NCBI GenBank assembly: GCA_028386065.3
Contig: JAKUCV010002041.1
Location: 1 to 64,000, forward strand
DNA from: Turnera subulata
Taxonomy: Eukaryota; Streptophyta; Magnoliopsida; Malpighiales; Passifloraceae
Reading direction: 5' to 3'
Length of the DNA: 64,000 nt
The position numbers were made by a program, and so were the translations under genes. Position 1 is the stretch's first letter, and each line of letters opens with the position of its first letter. This document shows, piece after piece, positions 26,903 through 37,881 of this stretch. The notes under the pieces were generated by a model, which was not told the origin of the DNA, did no database searches, and saw only the letters and a list, made by a program, of their open reading frames with translations.

Positions 26903-29900
26903 ATGAAGTCTTTCCTTGTAGCTAATGGTTTGTGGTTTTTAGTTGAAGAAGGCTTTACTGAAGAGGAAGCCATTGAAGATATGACGGTAAATCAATTGAG
27001 AACATACAATGAGAAGTTGCAGAAGCACAACACTGCAATTTCATTTATGTTCTCATTGGTTTCAGAAGACATTTTCCCTTTGATTGTAGGAGCTACAACA
27101 GTCAAAGAAGCATGGGAAACTCTTGAGAAGCAGTTCAGAGGTTCCAAGGAAACAAGGCAAATAAGGGTACAATCCCTGAGAAGAGAATTCGAATTGTTGA
27201 AGATGTCAGAAGCAGAAACAATAAGGGAGTATGCTTCAAAAGCACAAAGCATCGTCAACAAAATTAGGCTGTATGGTGAAGTCATTCCTGAAGTCAGAGT
27301 AGTTGAGAAAATTCTCAACACTGTTGTAGACAGATTCGAGGCAAAGGTGGCTGCAATTGAAGAATCAAGAGACATCACCGAGTTGTCTGTTCCTGAGTTA
27401 GTTGGGAAACTAGAAGCTCATGAGCAGAGGCATGGGAGAAGAATTGAAGCTGGAGTTGAAAAGGCATTCCAAGCCAAGCAGAAGAGTGTCAACAACAAAT
27501 TTGAAGTCAAACAAAAACCGGAGAAGAGCACCAACAAGTACCAAAAGGAGGCATCAAGCTCGCAAACAAGTTTTCCACCTTGCAAATTCTGTGGAAAAAC
27601 AAATCACTTGGAGCAGAGGTGCTGGAAGAACAAGAAGTGCAACTTCTGTCAAAAGGTTGGACACATTGAACGTTTTTGCAGAGCCAAGCAAAATGAAGAA
27701 AATCAGGCTCAACAACAAGTGGAAGAACAACCACAAACAAGGCAACAAGCTCAACCCAGCAGAGGCAACCAACAAGAGTTCATGTTCATGGCGAGTGAGA
27801 GTTCAAAGAAGCAAGAAGAGTGTGTATGGTACATTGATAGTGGCTGCACCAGTCACATGACGGGAAACTCAAAATGGTTCGTGGACTTGGATGAATCAAT
27901 CCGTGTGGAAGTCAAGACAGCTGATGGTACTATTCTCAAATCCAATGGAAGAGGTACTGTTTCTATGAACTATGACGGAGTCAGTAAACTCATTAAAGAT
28001 GTCTTGCTAGTTCCTGGATTGAAGCATAATCTCTTGAGTGTGCCTCAAATGACTAAGAACGGGTACAAAGTAAACTTTGAAGACGATTGTTGTGTTATCT
28101 CGATGAATGACAAAACTGTTTGTAAAACTAAAATGAAGAACAATGCATTTCCTGTGAACATGAGCATGCATGAAGAGATGGTGAACGAATGTGAAGTAGA
28201 TGAAAGTAGCTTGTGGCATAGAAGATATGGTCATGCTAGTTTGCATTCCTTAAAACTTGCTGCACAAAAGGAGTATGTCAGAGATTTGCCATCAATACAA
28301 ATTTCTGGTGAAATTTGTGAGCCGTGCCAATTGGGAAAGATGCATAGAGACTCATTTCCGAGTGCTGCAGAAGGAAGAACCTTAGAGAAGCTGGAGCTGG
28401 TGCACACCGACCTTTGTGGTCCAATGCACACACCATCCTTGAGTGGTAATCTCTACTTCATGCTGTTTATTGATGATTTAACACGCATGACTTGGATATA
28501 CTTCCTGAAGAATAAGCTGGCAACACTAGAGGTGTTCAAGAAATTCAAAAGCATGGTGGAAACACAAAGTAGTTGCAGGTTGAAAAAGCTGAGATCAGAT
28601 AGAGGGGGAGAGTTCATATCGAAGACATTTGAAGAATTCTGCAATTCAAATGGCATTCTTCATCAATTGACAGTACCATACTCTCCTCAGCAAAATGGAG
28701 TGGTAGAAAGAAAGAACAGAACTGTTATGGAGATGGCAAGAAGTATGCTAGCCGAGAAGAAACTTCCTCAAAGTTTTTGGGCAGAAGCTACCTATACTGC
28801 TGTCTATCTCATCAATAGGCTGCCTACAAAGTCAATTGATGGGAAGACTCCCATTGAAGCATGGACTGGTAAGAAACCGACTGTAAAGCATTTGAAGGTG
28901 TTTGGTTCTCTTTGTTATGTCCATGTTCCAGATGAAAAGAGAAGGAAGCTGGATTACAAGGCTGAAAGAGGAGTACTATTGGGCTACAGTAGTCAATCCA
29001 AAGGCTACAGGGTGTTCATGGTTGACAATGAAAAGGTGATTACCACAAGAGATGTCAAGGTAGATGAAGATGCATATTGGGATTGGAAAGAAAAGAAGGC
29101 AATGAAGAACAAGCCTAGTGATGCAGTTGAACAAGAAAATCAAGAACTAGAAGATGAAGAGCAAGAAGATCATCCTCTAAATGAAGAGGATTATGATTCG
29201 GACACACCTCCGATGAAGGTTAGAACACTTGCTGATGTTTATGAGAGGTGTAACTTTGTTGAAACAGAGCCACATTGTTATGAAGAGGCAGAAAATCAAG
29301 AACATTGGAAGAGGGCCATGGAGGAAGAAATTGGCATGATCAACAAAAATCAAACATGGGAATTGGTTGCAAGACCTGCAAATCAAAAGATCATTGGAGT
29401 CAAGTGGGTGTTTCGCACCAAGATGAATCCTGATGGCACCATTTCCAAGTTCAAAGCAAGACTTGTGGTCAAGGGCTATGCACAACAATATGGCCTTGAC
29501 TATCTAGAGACATTTGCACCGGTTGCACGCCTCGACATAATTAGACTTCTTTTGGCTATTTCAGCTCAAAACAGGTGGAAGGTATTCCATCTAAATGTGA
29601 AGTCAGCCTTTCTAAATGGAATTCTTGAAGAAGAAGTCTACATTGAGCAACCCAAAGGTTTCATTGTGGAAGGTAAAGAAGATCAGGTTTACAGGCTGAA
29701 GAAAGCTCTCTATGGACTAAAGCAAGCTCCGAGAGCTTGGTATAGTCGCATAGACAGTCACTTGATGGAGCAGGGATTTAAAAGAAGTGAGAGTGAAGCC
29801 ACTCTCTATGTAAAAGGCAGCTCAAGTGATGATTTGATTATAGTGTCTCTTTATGTTGATGACATGTTGATTACAGGGGCAGATCACAGCAAGATTTCAG

Positions 29901-30814
29901 CTTTTAAAGCTGAAATGATGAAGGAATTTGAAATGTCAGATTTGGGACTAATGCACTATTTTCTTGGAATGGAGGTGATGCAAAGTGAAGCAGGAATTAT
30001 GATCACTCAGAAGAGGTATGCAGAAAATATTCTGAAGAAATTCAAGATGGACTCATGCAATCCAGCACCAACCCCATTAATTCAGAACACCAAGCTTGCA
30101 AAGAATGAAGATGAAGAAGATGCTGAAAATAAGGCATACAGGAGCTGTGTAGGGAGTTTGCTGTATCTTACAGCAACTCGTCCTGATCTTTTATTTGCAA
30201 CCAACTTGCTGTCAAGGTTCCTAAATGCCCCCAAGAAGAGTCATGCAACTGTGATGAAAAGAGTGCTAAGGTATGTCAAAGGCACCACTGATCTTGGTTT
30301 ACACTATAGCTCATTTGAAAATGCAAAGCTGAAGGCATATTGTGATAGTGATTGGGCTGGAAGTTTAGACGACATGAGAAGCACAACAGGCTATGTTTTC
30401 TTATTTGGTCAAAATGCATTCTCATGGTGTTCCAAGAAGCAGACCGTTGTTGCTCAATCCACAGCTGAAGCTGAGTATCTTGCTGCTGCCTCCACAGTGA
30501 ATCAAGTTATTTGGTTCAGGAAAATTATGTTTGATCTTAAAATGAAGCAAGAGGAACCCATGGAATTGTTTTGCGACAACCAGTCCGCCATTGCCATGAT
30601 AAGGAATCCGGTTGATCATGGAAGAACCAAACATTTCAAGATCAAGTACCATGTAATTCGTGAAGCTGAGAATGATAGGGAAGTTCAAGTCCAATTTTGT
30701 TCATCAGAAAGTCAATTAGCAGACCTGTTCACAAAACCCTTGCCCAAAAACAGGTTTGAAGAATTGAAGACCATGCTGAACATGAAGACCAGCTTGATCA
30801 AGGGGGAGTGTTGA
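26903..30814 (+). CDS. Copia-1 gag-pol polyprotein (1,303 codons, uninterrupted)
   Basis: It makes the capsid protein and the enzymes for reverse transcription and integration. Order: gag; two zinc knuckles (CKFCGKTNHLEQRC and CNFCQKVGHIERFC); protease (WYIDSGCTSH); integrase (HHCC zinc region, then D..D..E with SDRGGEF and NGVVERKNR); reverse transcriptase (FKARLVVKGY, YVDD); RNase H; end at 30814. The first ATG in frame is 26903, but the conserved phrase FEGENYNYWAIR lies in frame just upstream, so the usual start codon seems to be lost. In RT motif A the catalytic aspartate is Asn898 (LNVKSAFLNG, codon AAT at 29594-29596; other copia copies here have D). The protein is probably unable to reverse-transcribe. 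Confidence 0.93.
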   Translation: MKSFLVANGLWFLVEEGFTEEEAIEDMTVNQLRTYNEKLQKHNTAISFMFSLVSEDIFPLIVGATTVKEAWETLEKQFRGSKETRQIRVQSLRREFELLKMSEAETIREYASKAQSIVNKIRLYGEVIPEVRVVEKILNTVVDRFEAKVAAIEESRDITELSVPELVGKLEAHEQRHGRRIEAGVEKAFQAKQKSVNNKFEVKQKPEKSTNKYQKEASSSQTSFPPCKFCGKTNHLEQRCWKNKKCNFCQKVGHIERFCRAKQNEENQAQQQVEEQPQTRQQAQPSRGNQQEFMFMASESSKKQEECVWYIDSGCTSHMTGNSKWFVDLDESIRVEVKTADGTILKSNGRGTVSMNYDGVSKLIKDVLLVPGLKHNLLSVPQMTKNGYKVNFEDDCCVISMNDKTVCKTKMKNNAFPVNMSMHEEMVNECEVDESSLWHRRYGHASLHSLKLAAQKEYVRDLPSIQISGEICEPCQLGKMHRDSFPSAAEGRTLEKLELVHTDLCGPMHTPSLSGNLYFMLFIDDLTRMTWIYFLKNKLATLEVFKKFKSMVETQSSCRLKKLRSDRGGEFISKTFEEFCNSNGILHQLTVPYSPQQNGVVERKNRTVMEMARSMLAEKKLPQSFWAEATYTAVYLINRLPTKSIDGKTPIEAWTGKKPTVKHLKVFGSLCYVHVPDEKRRKLDYKAERGVLLGYSSQSKGYRVFMVDNEKVITTRDVKVDEDAYWDWKEKKAMKNKPSDAVEQENQELEDEEQEDHPLNEEDYDSDTPPMKVRTLADVYERCNFVETEPHCYEEAENQEHWKRAMEEEIGMINKNQTWELVARPANQKIIGVKWVFRTKMNPDGTISKFKARLVVKGYAQQYGLDYLETFAPVARLDIIRLLLAISAQNRWKVFHLNVKSAFLNGILEEEVYIEQPKGFIVEGKEDQVYRLKKALYGLKQAPRAWYSRIDSHLMEQGFKRSESEATLYVKGSSSDDLIIVSLYVDDMLITGADHSKISAFKAEMMKEFEMSDLGLMHYFLGMEVMQSEAGIMITQKRYAENILKKFKMDSCNPAPTPLIQNTKLAKNEDEEDAENKAYRSCVGSLLYLTATRPDLLFATNLLSRFLNAPKKSHATVMKRVLRYVKGTTDLGLHYSSFENAKLKAYCDSDWAGSLDDMRSTTGYVFLFGQNAFSWCSKKQTVVAQSTAEAEYLAAASTVNQVIWFRKIMFDLKMKQEEPMELFCDNQSAIAMIRNPVDHGRTKHFKIKYHVIREAENDREVQVQFCSSESQLADLFTKPLPKNRFEELKTMLNMKTSLIKGEC

Positions 30815-31548
30815 TTCAAGTGATCAAGCTGTAAGCTAAGTGTTAGTAGGGTATCAGCTGTGTGTTGAGTGTGATCAAGCTGTAAAGCTTGGGACCACTC
30901 TATTATTGCTTTTAGTGAGTATCATGTGAATGTGTTTAAATAATGTTGAGTGCTAAACAATAATGCTATCCTTAGGTGTAGTGTGTTTTATTCTGTCTGG
31001 TAAGTGTGATTGCATTATGAGTGGAGTGGTTATGACAGCAAAGTGTTGAGCTGTCAATAATCATGTATGTTTAGTGCATTATAGGCTGATTTTCTGTCTA
31101 TAAATTGAGTGTTGTAATCTGAATTCTATAAGTGAAATAAAGATACATTGAGTGTTTTTCACTTCACAAAGTGTTCCTTGACTTGTTCAAATCGTGTTCA
31201 AGTCAAGTGTTTGAGGGAAATTGAGAGAAAACCAATGCAACAGTAACCAAGAAAACCAACCTTCGTTTTTTGCAGATTTCTGGAAACTGTCCAGAAAACA
31301 TCGATGTTTTAATCAAAACATCGATGTTTTTTGCATTCGGCAATTTTTATCAAAACACCCAAACATCGATGTTTTAAACCCAACATCGATGTTTTGAACC
31401 CAACATCGATGTTTTAAACCCAACATCGATGTTTTTTGCATTCGGCCGATTTGTTCAAAGTTCCAGTATCCTAAAAACATCGATGTTCAACAGAAAACAT
31501 CGATGTTCTTGAGCAAATTTTTGAATTAGTTGAAGATCAAAGCCAACA
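30809..31548 (+). repeat. 3' LTR of Copia-1
   Basis: 740 bp. It differs from the 5' LTR by a 29-bp segment near its start (about 30833-30861) and about three substitutions. The last six bases of the gag-pol frame overlap it. Confidence 0.93.
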
Positions 31549-31560
31549 AGGTTATCTTAC

Positions 31561-32205
31561 CCAAGAGAATTTGTTGATAGCGGTCTCATGGCAACCAGTC
31601 AACCTTCTCTCATTGCCTTCTCCGTAGGCTGAAATGTGCTCCCTGTGACGCAGACCGAGCTTCTCAATTGCCTTCTTGATGACATCAATTCCACCGTCAT
31701 TTCTCATTGACTTCGTACTGATAAGAAGCACCAAACCAGGCCATCAGAAAAGGGCAAATAAGTTAATATTATTATGATGGACTGAGAAATCATCAGCTTT
31801 TAGCACGCTCAACTTCAAAATAAAATGTTTTGGTATAGTACGGACCTGTAGTTGGTGTGAGCACCAGCACCATTCCAGTCTCCCTGGATTTCAAAAACAT
31901 TATTAAAACAAGCGTTTTTCATATCCTGAAGCCCCTAATAGTATCATTCCAGATGAAAATCATGGCATATATACAAACCTGAATTGGCTTAGGGGTCAAA
32001 CGTAAGCAGGACTCCAGCAATTTCTGTAATCCTCTGTCGAACCAAGCAGAAGAAAAGATAAGAAAAATGTACAAGAGATAACCAAAAGAAATCAAAGGAA
32101 TAGGTGATCTTCATTACAAAGTGATATACCTCAAGAATGTATCGAGCAACCCACAACTGATCACCAAGAGAAATACCAACAACAGGTCCAACCAGCTGGA
32201 TGATT
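31561..32205 (-). pseudogene. Glutamine synthetase pseudogene, copy A (central exons)
   Basis: Glutamine synthetase makes glutamine from glutamate and ammonia using ATP; plant GS1 is cytosolic. Minus-strand exons: about 32204-32130 ([21 protein letters not shown], donor GTATAT), about 32029-31979 (ITEIAG..TFDP..), 31883-31846 (GDWNGAGAHTNY), 31717-31561 ([20 protein letters not shown] to FSW, donor GTAAG). An extra base in the run at about 31991-31994 shifts the frame of the DPKPIQ segment. The 5' half is missing upstream of 32205, where the sequence breaks inside the 'WEFQVGP' exon. The usual [11 protein letters not shown] reads GCHET. The gene continues beyond Copia-1 at 25845-25912. Confidence 0.9.
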
Positions 32206-32284
32206 TTACTGTATTTATTTATTATTCAGTAACGACCTTTGCTTGTAGCTACCCACGAGGATTAGAGATGACCCCTTTTTAAGA

Positions 32285-32727
32285 AAGAAGAGGGTAGGTA
32301 AGTGCACCGCCCTAGTCTCGTGACGTCCAGTGAGACGGCGCTCATTGCCTTCCCCATAAGCAGAAATGTGCTCCTTATGCCTCAAACCTAGCTTTGCTTT
32401 CTTAATTACGACGCTCATTCTTAATTGCTTGCTTTCTCATGGACTTGGTGCTGGAATTACCAAAAGAAGCATTTATTAGATACAAAATTTGACCAGTAGC
32501 AGAGAAGAGAGGAAAGTGTCTCCATAGGTGCAAAAAGATATCTCTTCTATAATTTGTGTGTGCACCTGCTCCATTCCAATCTCCCTGGCGAGACAAGACA
32601 ATCAAACAAAACTTAACACTGGGCAAAATGTAGAAGAATTCGTAAGACAGTAACATGGAAGAAAGATGTGCCTCAAGAATCATATTCTACCTCAATGGGT
32701 TTAGGGTCAAAGGAGACGACATCCAAT
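32285..32727 (-). pseudogene. Glutamine synthetase pseudogene, copy B (partial tandem duplicate)
   Basis: A second set of the same exons in the same orientation: about 32727-32681 (VVSFDPKPIE then GTAG donor), about 32595-32558 (GDWNGAGAHTNY), and about 32450-32285 (STKSMR, then [21 protein letters not shown]). Two codons are missing in 'KKAIEKL', and other small deletions and stops occur. It is more decayed than copy A and ends at a SINE-like sequence. Copies A and B lie head to tail, so the locus was tandemly duplicated before decay. Confidence 0.88.
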
Positions 32728-32734
32728 ATGGTGT

Positions 32735-32960
32735 TGGTCCAAGGGGTAAGCAACTTGGTTCTACTTAAGCGAGATGTCGGGTTCGAATCTTCGTGTACAT
32801 AGAAAATCCTCAATGGGAGACTCACCCACCACAACTAGGTTGACGATCCGGGTAGAATCCGAATTAGTCGGGGCTAAATTCCGGATACCGGATGGGGATT
32901 AGTAACCAGGGAGGGAGTTTCTATTTTGATAGTTCTATATAGTAGTGAGGTGAGTGTACC
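32735..32960 (+). mobile_element. tRNA-derived SINE-like sequence
   Basis: A B box ggttcgaatc (32780-32789) follows an A-box-like 'aaggggtaagcaactt' by the expected spacing. The rest of the unit ('gggagactcacccaccac', 'ggataccggatggggattag') is the style of plant SINE bodies. It interrupts or abuts copy B of the glutamine synthetase pseudogene. No target-site duplication found. Confidence 0.5.
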
Positions 32961-33055
32961 GCTGGGAATCTGAGCCCGGAATTTATGCGATTAGTGAGGA
33001 AAAGAGAAGACCTGTAAGAGGTAATTGTAGTGTATCAAAAAACACCATGTACTAT

Positions 33056-33534
33056 GTCGGAATATTTGGGAAAATATGGATGAAATAATCCCGAGCTGAG
33101 GCGTGCAATGCACTGTCCTAAAGAAATATTTTGGTACTCCCAAAGTCTCCCCAGGATACAACTATACCTTCTACCAAAGGTAGGATACTAGAACTGCCAA
33201 GAAATTATCAAGAGGAAAAAAACCCAGCAAACTAGATAGGAAATGCAAGAGAGGATGTGAAAAGAAGAGTAAGAGAGATTTCCAATTCTGTGTGTTAAAA
33301 TACCAAGTGAGGAGAGGTATTTATAGGTGAGTGGAATGGAGAAAGGTTAACGTAAAAAAAAAAATTAACTAATCAAATCTCCTAAAATAAGAGTGGAATA
33401 GATAAAGCCTCCTAACTAATAGGTAACCATATTTGACTAGAATTTTTCTCCAACAAATTTTGACTTGACTCAGTCCTTCCTTCAACGTGGGATAGAAGTT
33501 TCTATTTTGAAATATATTACTACAATCCCCCACA
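33056..33534 (-). repeat. 3' LTR of Copia-2
   Basis: 479 bp; on the plus strand it reads TGTCGGAATATT...ACTACA. It is strongly similar to 54014-54462. Confidence 0.85.
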
Positions 33535-34079
33535 TATAAAAAGAATCTGCTTACTAGGTTCTTAATGAGTGTAATACATCGATCTTGGTGTCCGTAGACT
33601 ATGAACCAAGCCTAGATCGATAAGTCTTGACAAAACGTGTCTAACAGTGTAACAACTGGTTACTATGAACTGATAGACACTTTTGGTAAGTAGGTGTTCT
33701 TACAAATCATATTACACCCCCACAAGTCTTGGCATTATCGCAGTTTTGCGCATTACGGCCGTGCGCGCGCCTGGAAATTCATGAGTGCTCTAGAGGTGCA
33801 CCTGCAAACACATGCACATAGGAACAGCCTCATTCCACACTCACATAGGTGATCTCATCAAGTGTATACTGCATGCTATACACCACCCGTAAAGGATATG
33901 CAGAACATTAAGAGTTTAATTCAGCCTCTAAAGTAAATACAGTCTCATACTTTTCCTCACACCATAGGAAGGGAAAAATGTTCAAGTACTAGCAGAACTA
34001 ACCAGTGACTTGGTAATACCCATATGAACCTATTTCACAGGATCTCCGATCACGCAGGTTAGGTTACCATCACTAATTG
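33535..34079 (-). other. Copia-2 non-coding region between RNase H and 3' LTR
   Basis: About 545 bp without open frames; it includes the polypurine tract next to the LTR. This is the position of the 3' untranslated region of the element. Confidence 0.6.
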
Positions 34080-35581
34080 TTTTCAGACAGGCTTCTCAGT
34101 CCCATTCCCCTCGATGTTTCCATAATCATTTTTCGTCCTAGGGGTTTCGTCAGAGGATCAGCCAATTTCACTTCTGACTTCATATAATCTATGGAAATAA
34201 TTCCATCTTTTAACAGCTATTTTACAACGTTGTGCCTTAACCGAATGTGTCTATTTCTCCTATTGAAACTTGTCTTTCTCGCATTGTCTGTTGCTGCTTT
34301 GCAATCATAATGAATAGACACAGACGGTGTTGGCTTTATTCCCAATGGAATACTTGCTAAGAAATTTCTTAGCCACTCAGCCTCAGTGTCAGCTAACTCC
34401 AGAGCAATAAACTCTGACTCCATTGCTGATCGTGCGATTATCGTTTGTTTAGTTGACTTTCAGGCAACTGCACCACCTCAAGGGTGAATACATATCCACT
34501 AGTCGACTTTATCTCATCTGAATCCGAAATCCAGTTAGCATCACTATACCCTTCGGGTACAGCGGGTAGTCCACTATATCGAATATTGTAACTTATGGCA
34601 CCCCTCAAATATCTCATTAGTCTGCTTGTAGCAGCCAAATCTCATTGTTGGGATTGTGTGTATACCGACTCAGCTTGCCCACAGCATAAGCTATATCAGG
34701 GCGTGAGAAATTCATTTAATGCAACAAACTCCTAATAATTTGTGCATACTCAACTTGAGATATTGGATTTCCTTTGTTTTTCTTCAATTGAGAGTTAGCA
34801 TCATAAGGGGTACTCACAGGTTTGACATCGAACTGTCCAAACTTCTTAAGAAGTTTCTCAACATAATGCTCTTGTGGTAGTATGATACTATCACCTTCCC
34901 GTATGATCTTAACTCCCAAAATCACATTTACTTCGTCCATATCTTTCATATCAAACTATGAAGCAAGAAACTTCTTAGTATCAAGAATGACATCAAGACT
35001 ATTGCTGCAAATTAACATATCATCTACATACAAACAAACAATCACACAGTTCTCATTAGAAACTTTGGTATACCCACATTTTTCTACCTCAACAGAGGCT
35101 AATCCATAGTTAAGCATAGCTTGGTCAATTTTCCCATACTATTGTTTAGGTGCTTGTTTCAAGCCATATAAAGATTTGACCAACTTGCATACTTTGTGTT
35201 CCTGACCAAAAAATATGACCCTCCAGTTGCACCATATAAATCTCTTCTTCTAAATAACCATTTAGAAAAGCTGTTTTAACATCCATTTGATGTATAAAAA
35301 GTTTGTACGCTGATGCCAAGGCTATCAAAATACGAATTGAAGAAATTCTTGTAATAGGAGCAAAAGTATCAAAATAGTCAATGTTTTGCTTTTGAGTAAA
35401 ACCTTTTGCAAGGTGAGGGGCACGAACGAGTAAAACCTTTTGCAACTAATCTGGCTTTGTATTTATCAATTGAACCATGAAGATCAAGTTTCTTTTGAAA
35501 AATCCATTCGCAACCAATTGGTTTTGCTCTTGGGGGTAAAATAACTAAAACCCAAGTTTTGTTTTGTTCAACGGAATCTAG
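34080..35581 (-). pseudogene. Copia-2 reverse transcriptase and RNase H (degenerate)
   Basis: Minus-strand pieces in order: WVLVILPPRAKPIGCEWIF, GFTQKQNIDYFDTFAPITR, the RT motif A HQMDVKTAFLNG (35445-35146), YVDD (about 35030-35010), 'DMKDMDEVNVILGVKI' (34949-34716), then RNase H (SDANWISDSDEIKSTSGY at 34638-34438; ESEFIALELADTEAEWL at 34423-34217; and the C-terminal 'LADPLTKPL' near 34130). Several frameshifts and stops separate these. A small internal duplication of the 'KRF.. TRSC' region occurs near 35400-35450. Confidence 0.85.
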
Positions 35582-36650
35582 TGTTGATCAAGAATTAGGG
35601 TTAATCACCTCTTAATGCTAAACCATAATTAACCATGTTGATTATGTAGTTTTGATGACTAACAAATTACAAGTGTATTGCTAGCTTTGTTTGTGTTGAT
35701 TTTTGCTTACCGGAAAAATATGTTTTCTGCCGGTACCATTTCTTGGACACACGACATATGGTTTTTATCGCTACCATATATTGCATTCATGACATATGGT
35801 TTTTACCGATACCATATCTGCGAAGCTGTCACTATCAACTTTTTAAGCAAGCTGCGTGTGGTCCTGCAAGCATTTAAATCCCACTTGCAGCCGTTTGAAT
35901 TGATGAACAAGTAAGAGGGAAGACTTTATGAAAGTGCAGAAGATGTTTCCACCTAACTCCCACTCAACTCCAGAAGGTGGTCTAAACTTTCCAGATTTGG
36001 TAATAGTTTGCAACCAAGGAGTTTACATGCATAACGATACCAAACTGAAGCTTTAATGAACTGAAGTCAACTGGAGTACATGGAGCCATTGCAGGAGCTT
36101 ATCCCCCACACTCAGATTCTATAAAGAGGGACGTTTACACCTCTAGAAGATCATCCCAACAATTGTGGAGTGTATACTTGAGCTAAAAGATTTGGTATCT
36201 AATCTGGTTTTTCTGCTTACAATGCAAAACTGTTTTTAAGGGGCAATTTGTAAGCAAGACTTGGTTTAGTTTTGCTGGGAACTCAAGTCTATAGTTTAGC
36301 CTGTAAAAAGCTTGTAAGGTTAGAGTTTAGCATGTGAAAAACTTGTAAAGGTTTGAGCTTAGCCTAGAAAAGCTTGTGTTTGTAAAGGTTAAGGTTGATC
36401 CCACAAAAACCTAAGTATAGTGAGTGTTTCAAATCCTAAAGGAAGGAACCTTTAGGTAGTGGAGTACCTGGTGAGGGGGAACCACTCTAAATCAGCTGTG
36501 TCAATATCTCTCTTCTTCCCTTACTCATCTTCTACGTTAAGCACTCGCATTGCATCATAGAGATTTGGTATCGCAAAAACCAAATCTCTCTGTCCGAAAA
36601 AGTTTAAAGCCTAATTCACCCCTCCCCTCTTAGGTACCTTTGGGCCTACA
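35582..36650 (+). repeat. 5' LTR of Copia-3
   Basis: 1,069 bp, TGTTGATCAAG to GGGCCTACA. It contains hairpin motifs such as atatggttttt-atcgct-accatat (35756-35779, 35794-35817) and agagatttgg...ccaaatctct (36559-36589). Confidence 0.88.
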
Positions 36651-36706
36651 TTTGGTAGCAGAGCAGCGTTCTCAGTTCAAAGAAGTAAAATCCAGAGATA
36701 AAGATC

Positions 36707-37789
36707 ATGGCTTTTGAGGGTACAAGTATCAACAAGGCACCATACTTTGATGGGGTAAATTTTGACAATTGGAAGTTTCGGATGAAGATCTTTCTTGAAG
36801 GGAAAGATATTGAGATGTGGCATATTATTCAGAATCCTTGCAACAGACCTACAAAAGAGATGCATCTTTAGTCTGAAGAGGAAATGAGGAGAGCTAAGCT
36901 TGATGCTCAAGCAAAAAGTGCACTCTTGTGTGGAATCAGTGAAAGCGAGTTCCAAAGGGTCAGATCCTGTGAAACCGCTCATGATATATGGAGGTTATTG
37001 TGCATTACTCACGAAGGCACAAACCAAGTTAAGAAATCAAGGCTCAATCGCTTGATGCAAGAATATGAGCTCTTTCAAATAGTTCCTGGAGAAACCATTC
37101 AAGCAATGGATACTTGCTTTACTATACTTTAGAACAACCTTGCATCACTTGGAAAAGTGATGACACATAGAGAAAAGGTTGCAAAAATTCTGAGGTCACT
37201 TCCCAAAGAATTGGAACCTAAAGTGACTGCCATTGAAGAAGCCCAGAATTTAAATTTACTATCCTATGATGAGCTGATTGACAAGCTAATTTTTCATGGT
37301 GACAAAATTGAATCAAAGAGGAAGGATGTCGCCTTGACGCCTCAAAAACCAAATGATGATGATGACAGTGACTCCGATGTGGCTCTTCTTACAAGAAGAT
37401 TTGCTAGGTACCTTAAGATGAAGAAGCAACTCAAAGGGAAGAATCTTAAGGTTACAAAAGCTGAGGAGCCCAAGAAAGATCCTCTGGTGTGTTTTGGGTG
37501 CAATCGTCCAGGACATATCAAGTCCAAATGTCCCTACCAAAAGAAGGACAGATCTGGTTTCTCAAAAACCAAAGGGAAGAAGGCTATGGTTGCATGGGAT
37601 GATTCAGACTCCTCAAACAATTCTGATGTCGAAGACGAGACAATTCTATGCTTCATGGCCCAAGAAGATTCTGAGGTAACAGACTCTATTGATCTAAATC
37701 TTGATAAATTGCTTGATGCCTTTGAAGAATTGCATGTCAAATATAAGCAAGTAGTTAAGAAAAATAAAGAATATAAAAAAAAAACTTGA
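36707..37789 (+). pseudogene. Copia-3 gag, first part (two in-frame stops)
   Basis: Begins MAFEGTSINKAPYFDGVNFDNWKFRM, the classic copia gag start. Stops at 36869 (TAG) and 37130 (TAG) interrupt an otherwise continuous reading. A zinc knuckle CFGCNRPGHIKSKC lies near 37490-37530, followed by an acidic and lysine-rich tail with coiled-coil character (FEELHVKYKQVVKKNKEYKK). The frame shifts near 37788 and continues 'LEFDEEAYKKE' up to the solo LTR at 37882. Confidence 0.85.
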
Positions 37790-37881
37790 TTTGCTGGAAT
37801 TTGATGAGGAAGCCTATAAAAAGGAAACTAAGAAACTCAGGTTAGCTAATACTGATGCTATGAAAATATGTGAAGATTTAA

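Larger units (their letters stand above)
26017..31548 (+). mobile_element. Copia-1: complete Ty1/copia retrotransposon (Tork-like)
   Basis: The LTRs are 26017-26727 and 30809-31548, both starting TGTTGATTC and ending GCCAACA. The perfect target-site duplication is AGGTT (26012-26016 and 31549-31553). The primer-binding site tggtagcggagc is at 26730-26741 and the polypurine tract aagggggag at 30800-30808. One uninterrupted gag-pol frame fills the interior. By eye the LTRs differ at three positions plus a 29-bp indel, so insertion was very recent. It lies in an intron of the decayed glutamine synthetase gene. Confidence 0.95.

Noticed and set aside
32780..32789. True tRNA gene at the B box (also at 6219 and 15555)
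   Set aside because: No cloverleaf with acceptor stem and anticodon arm can be drawn; the sequences fit SINEs.
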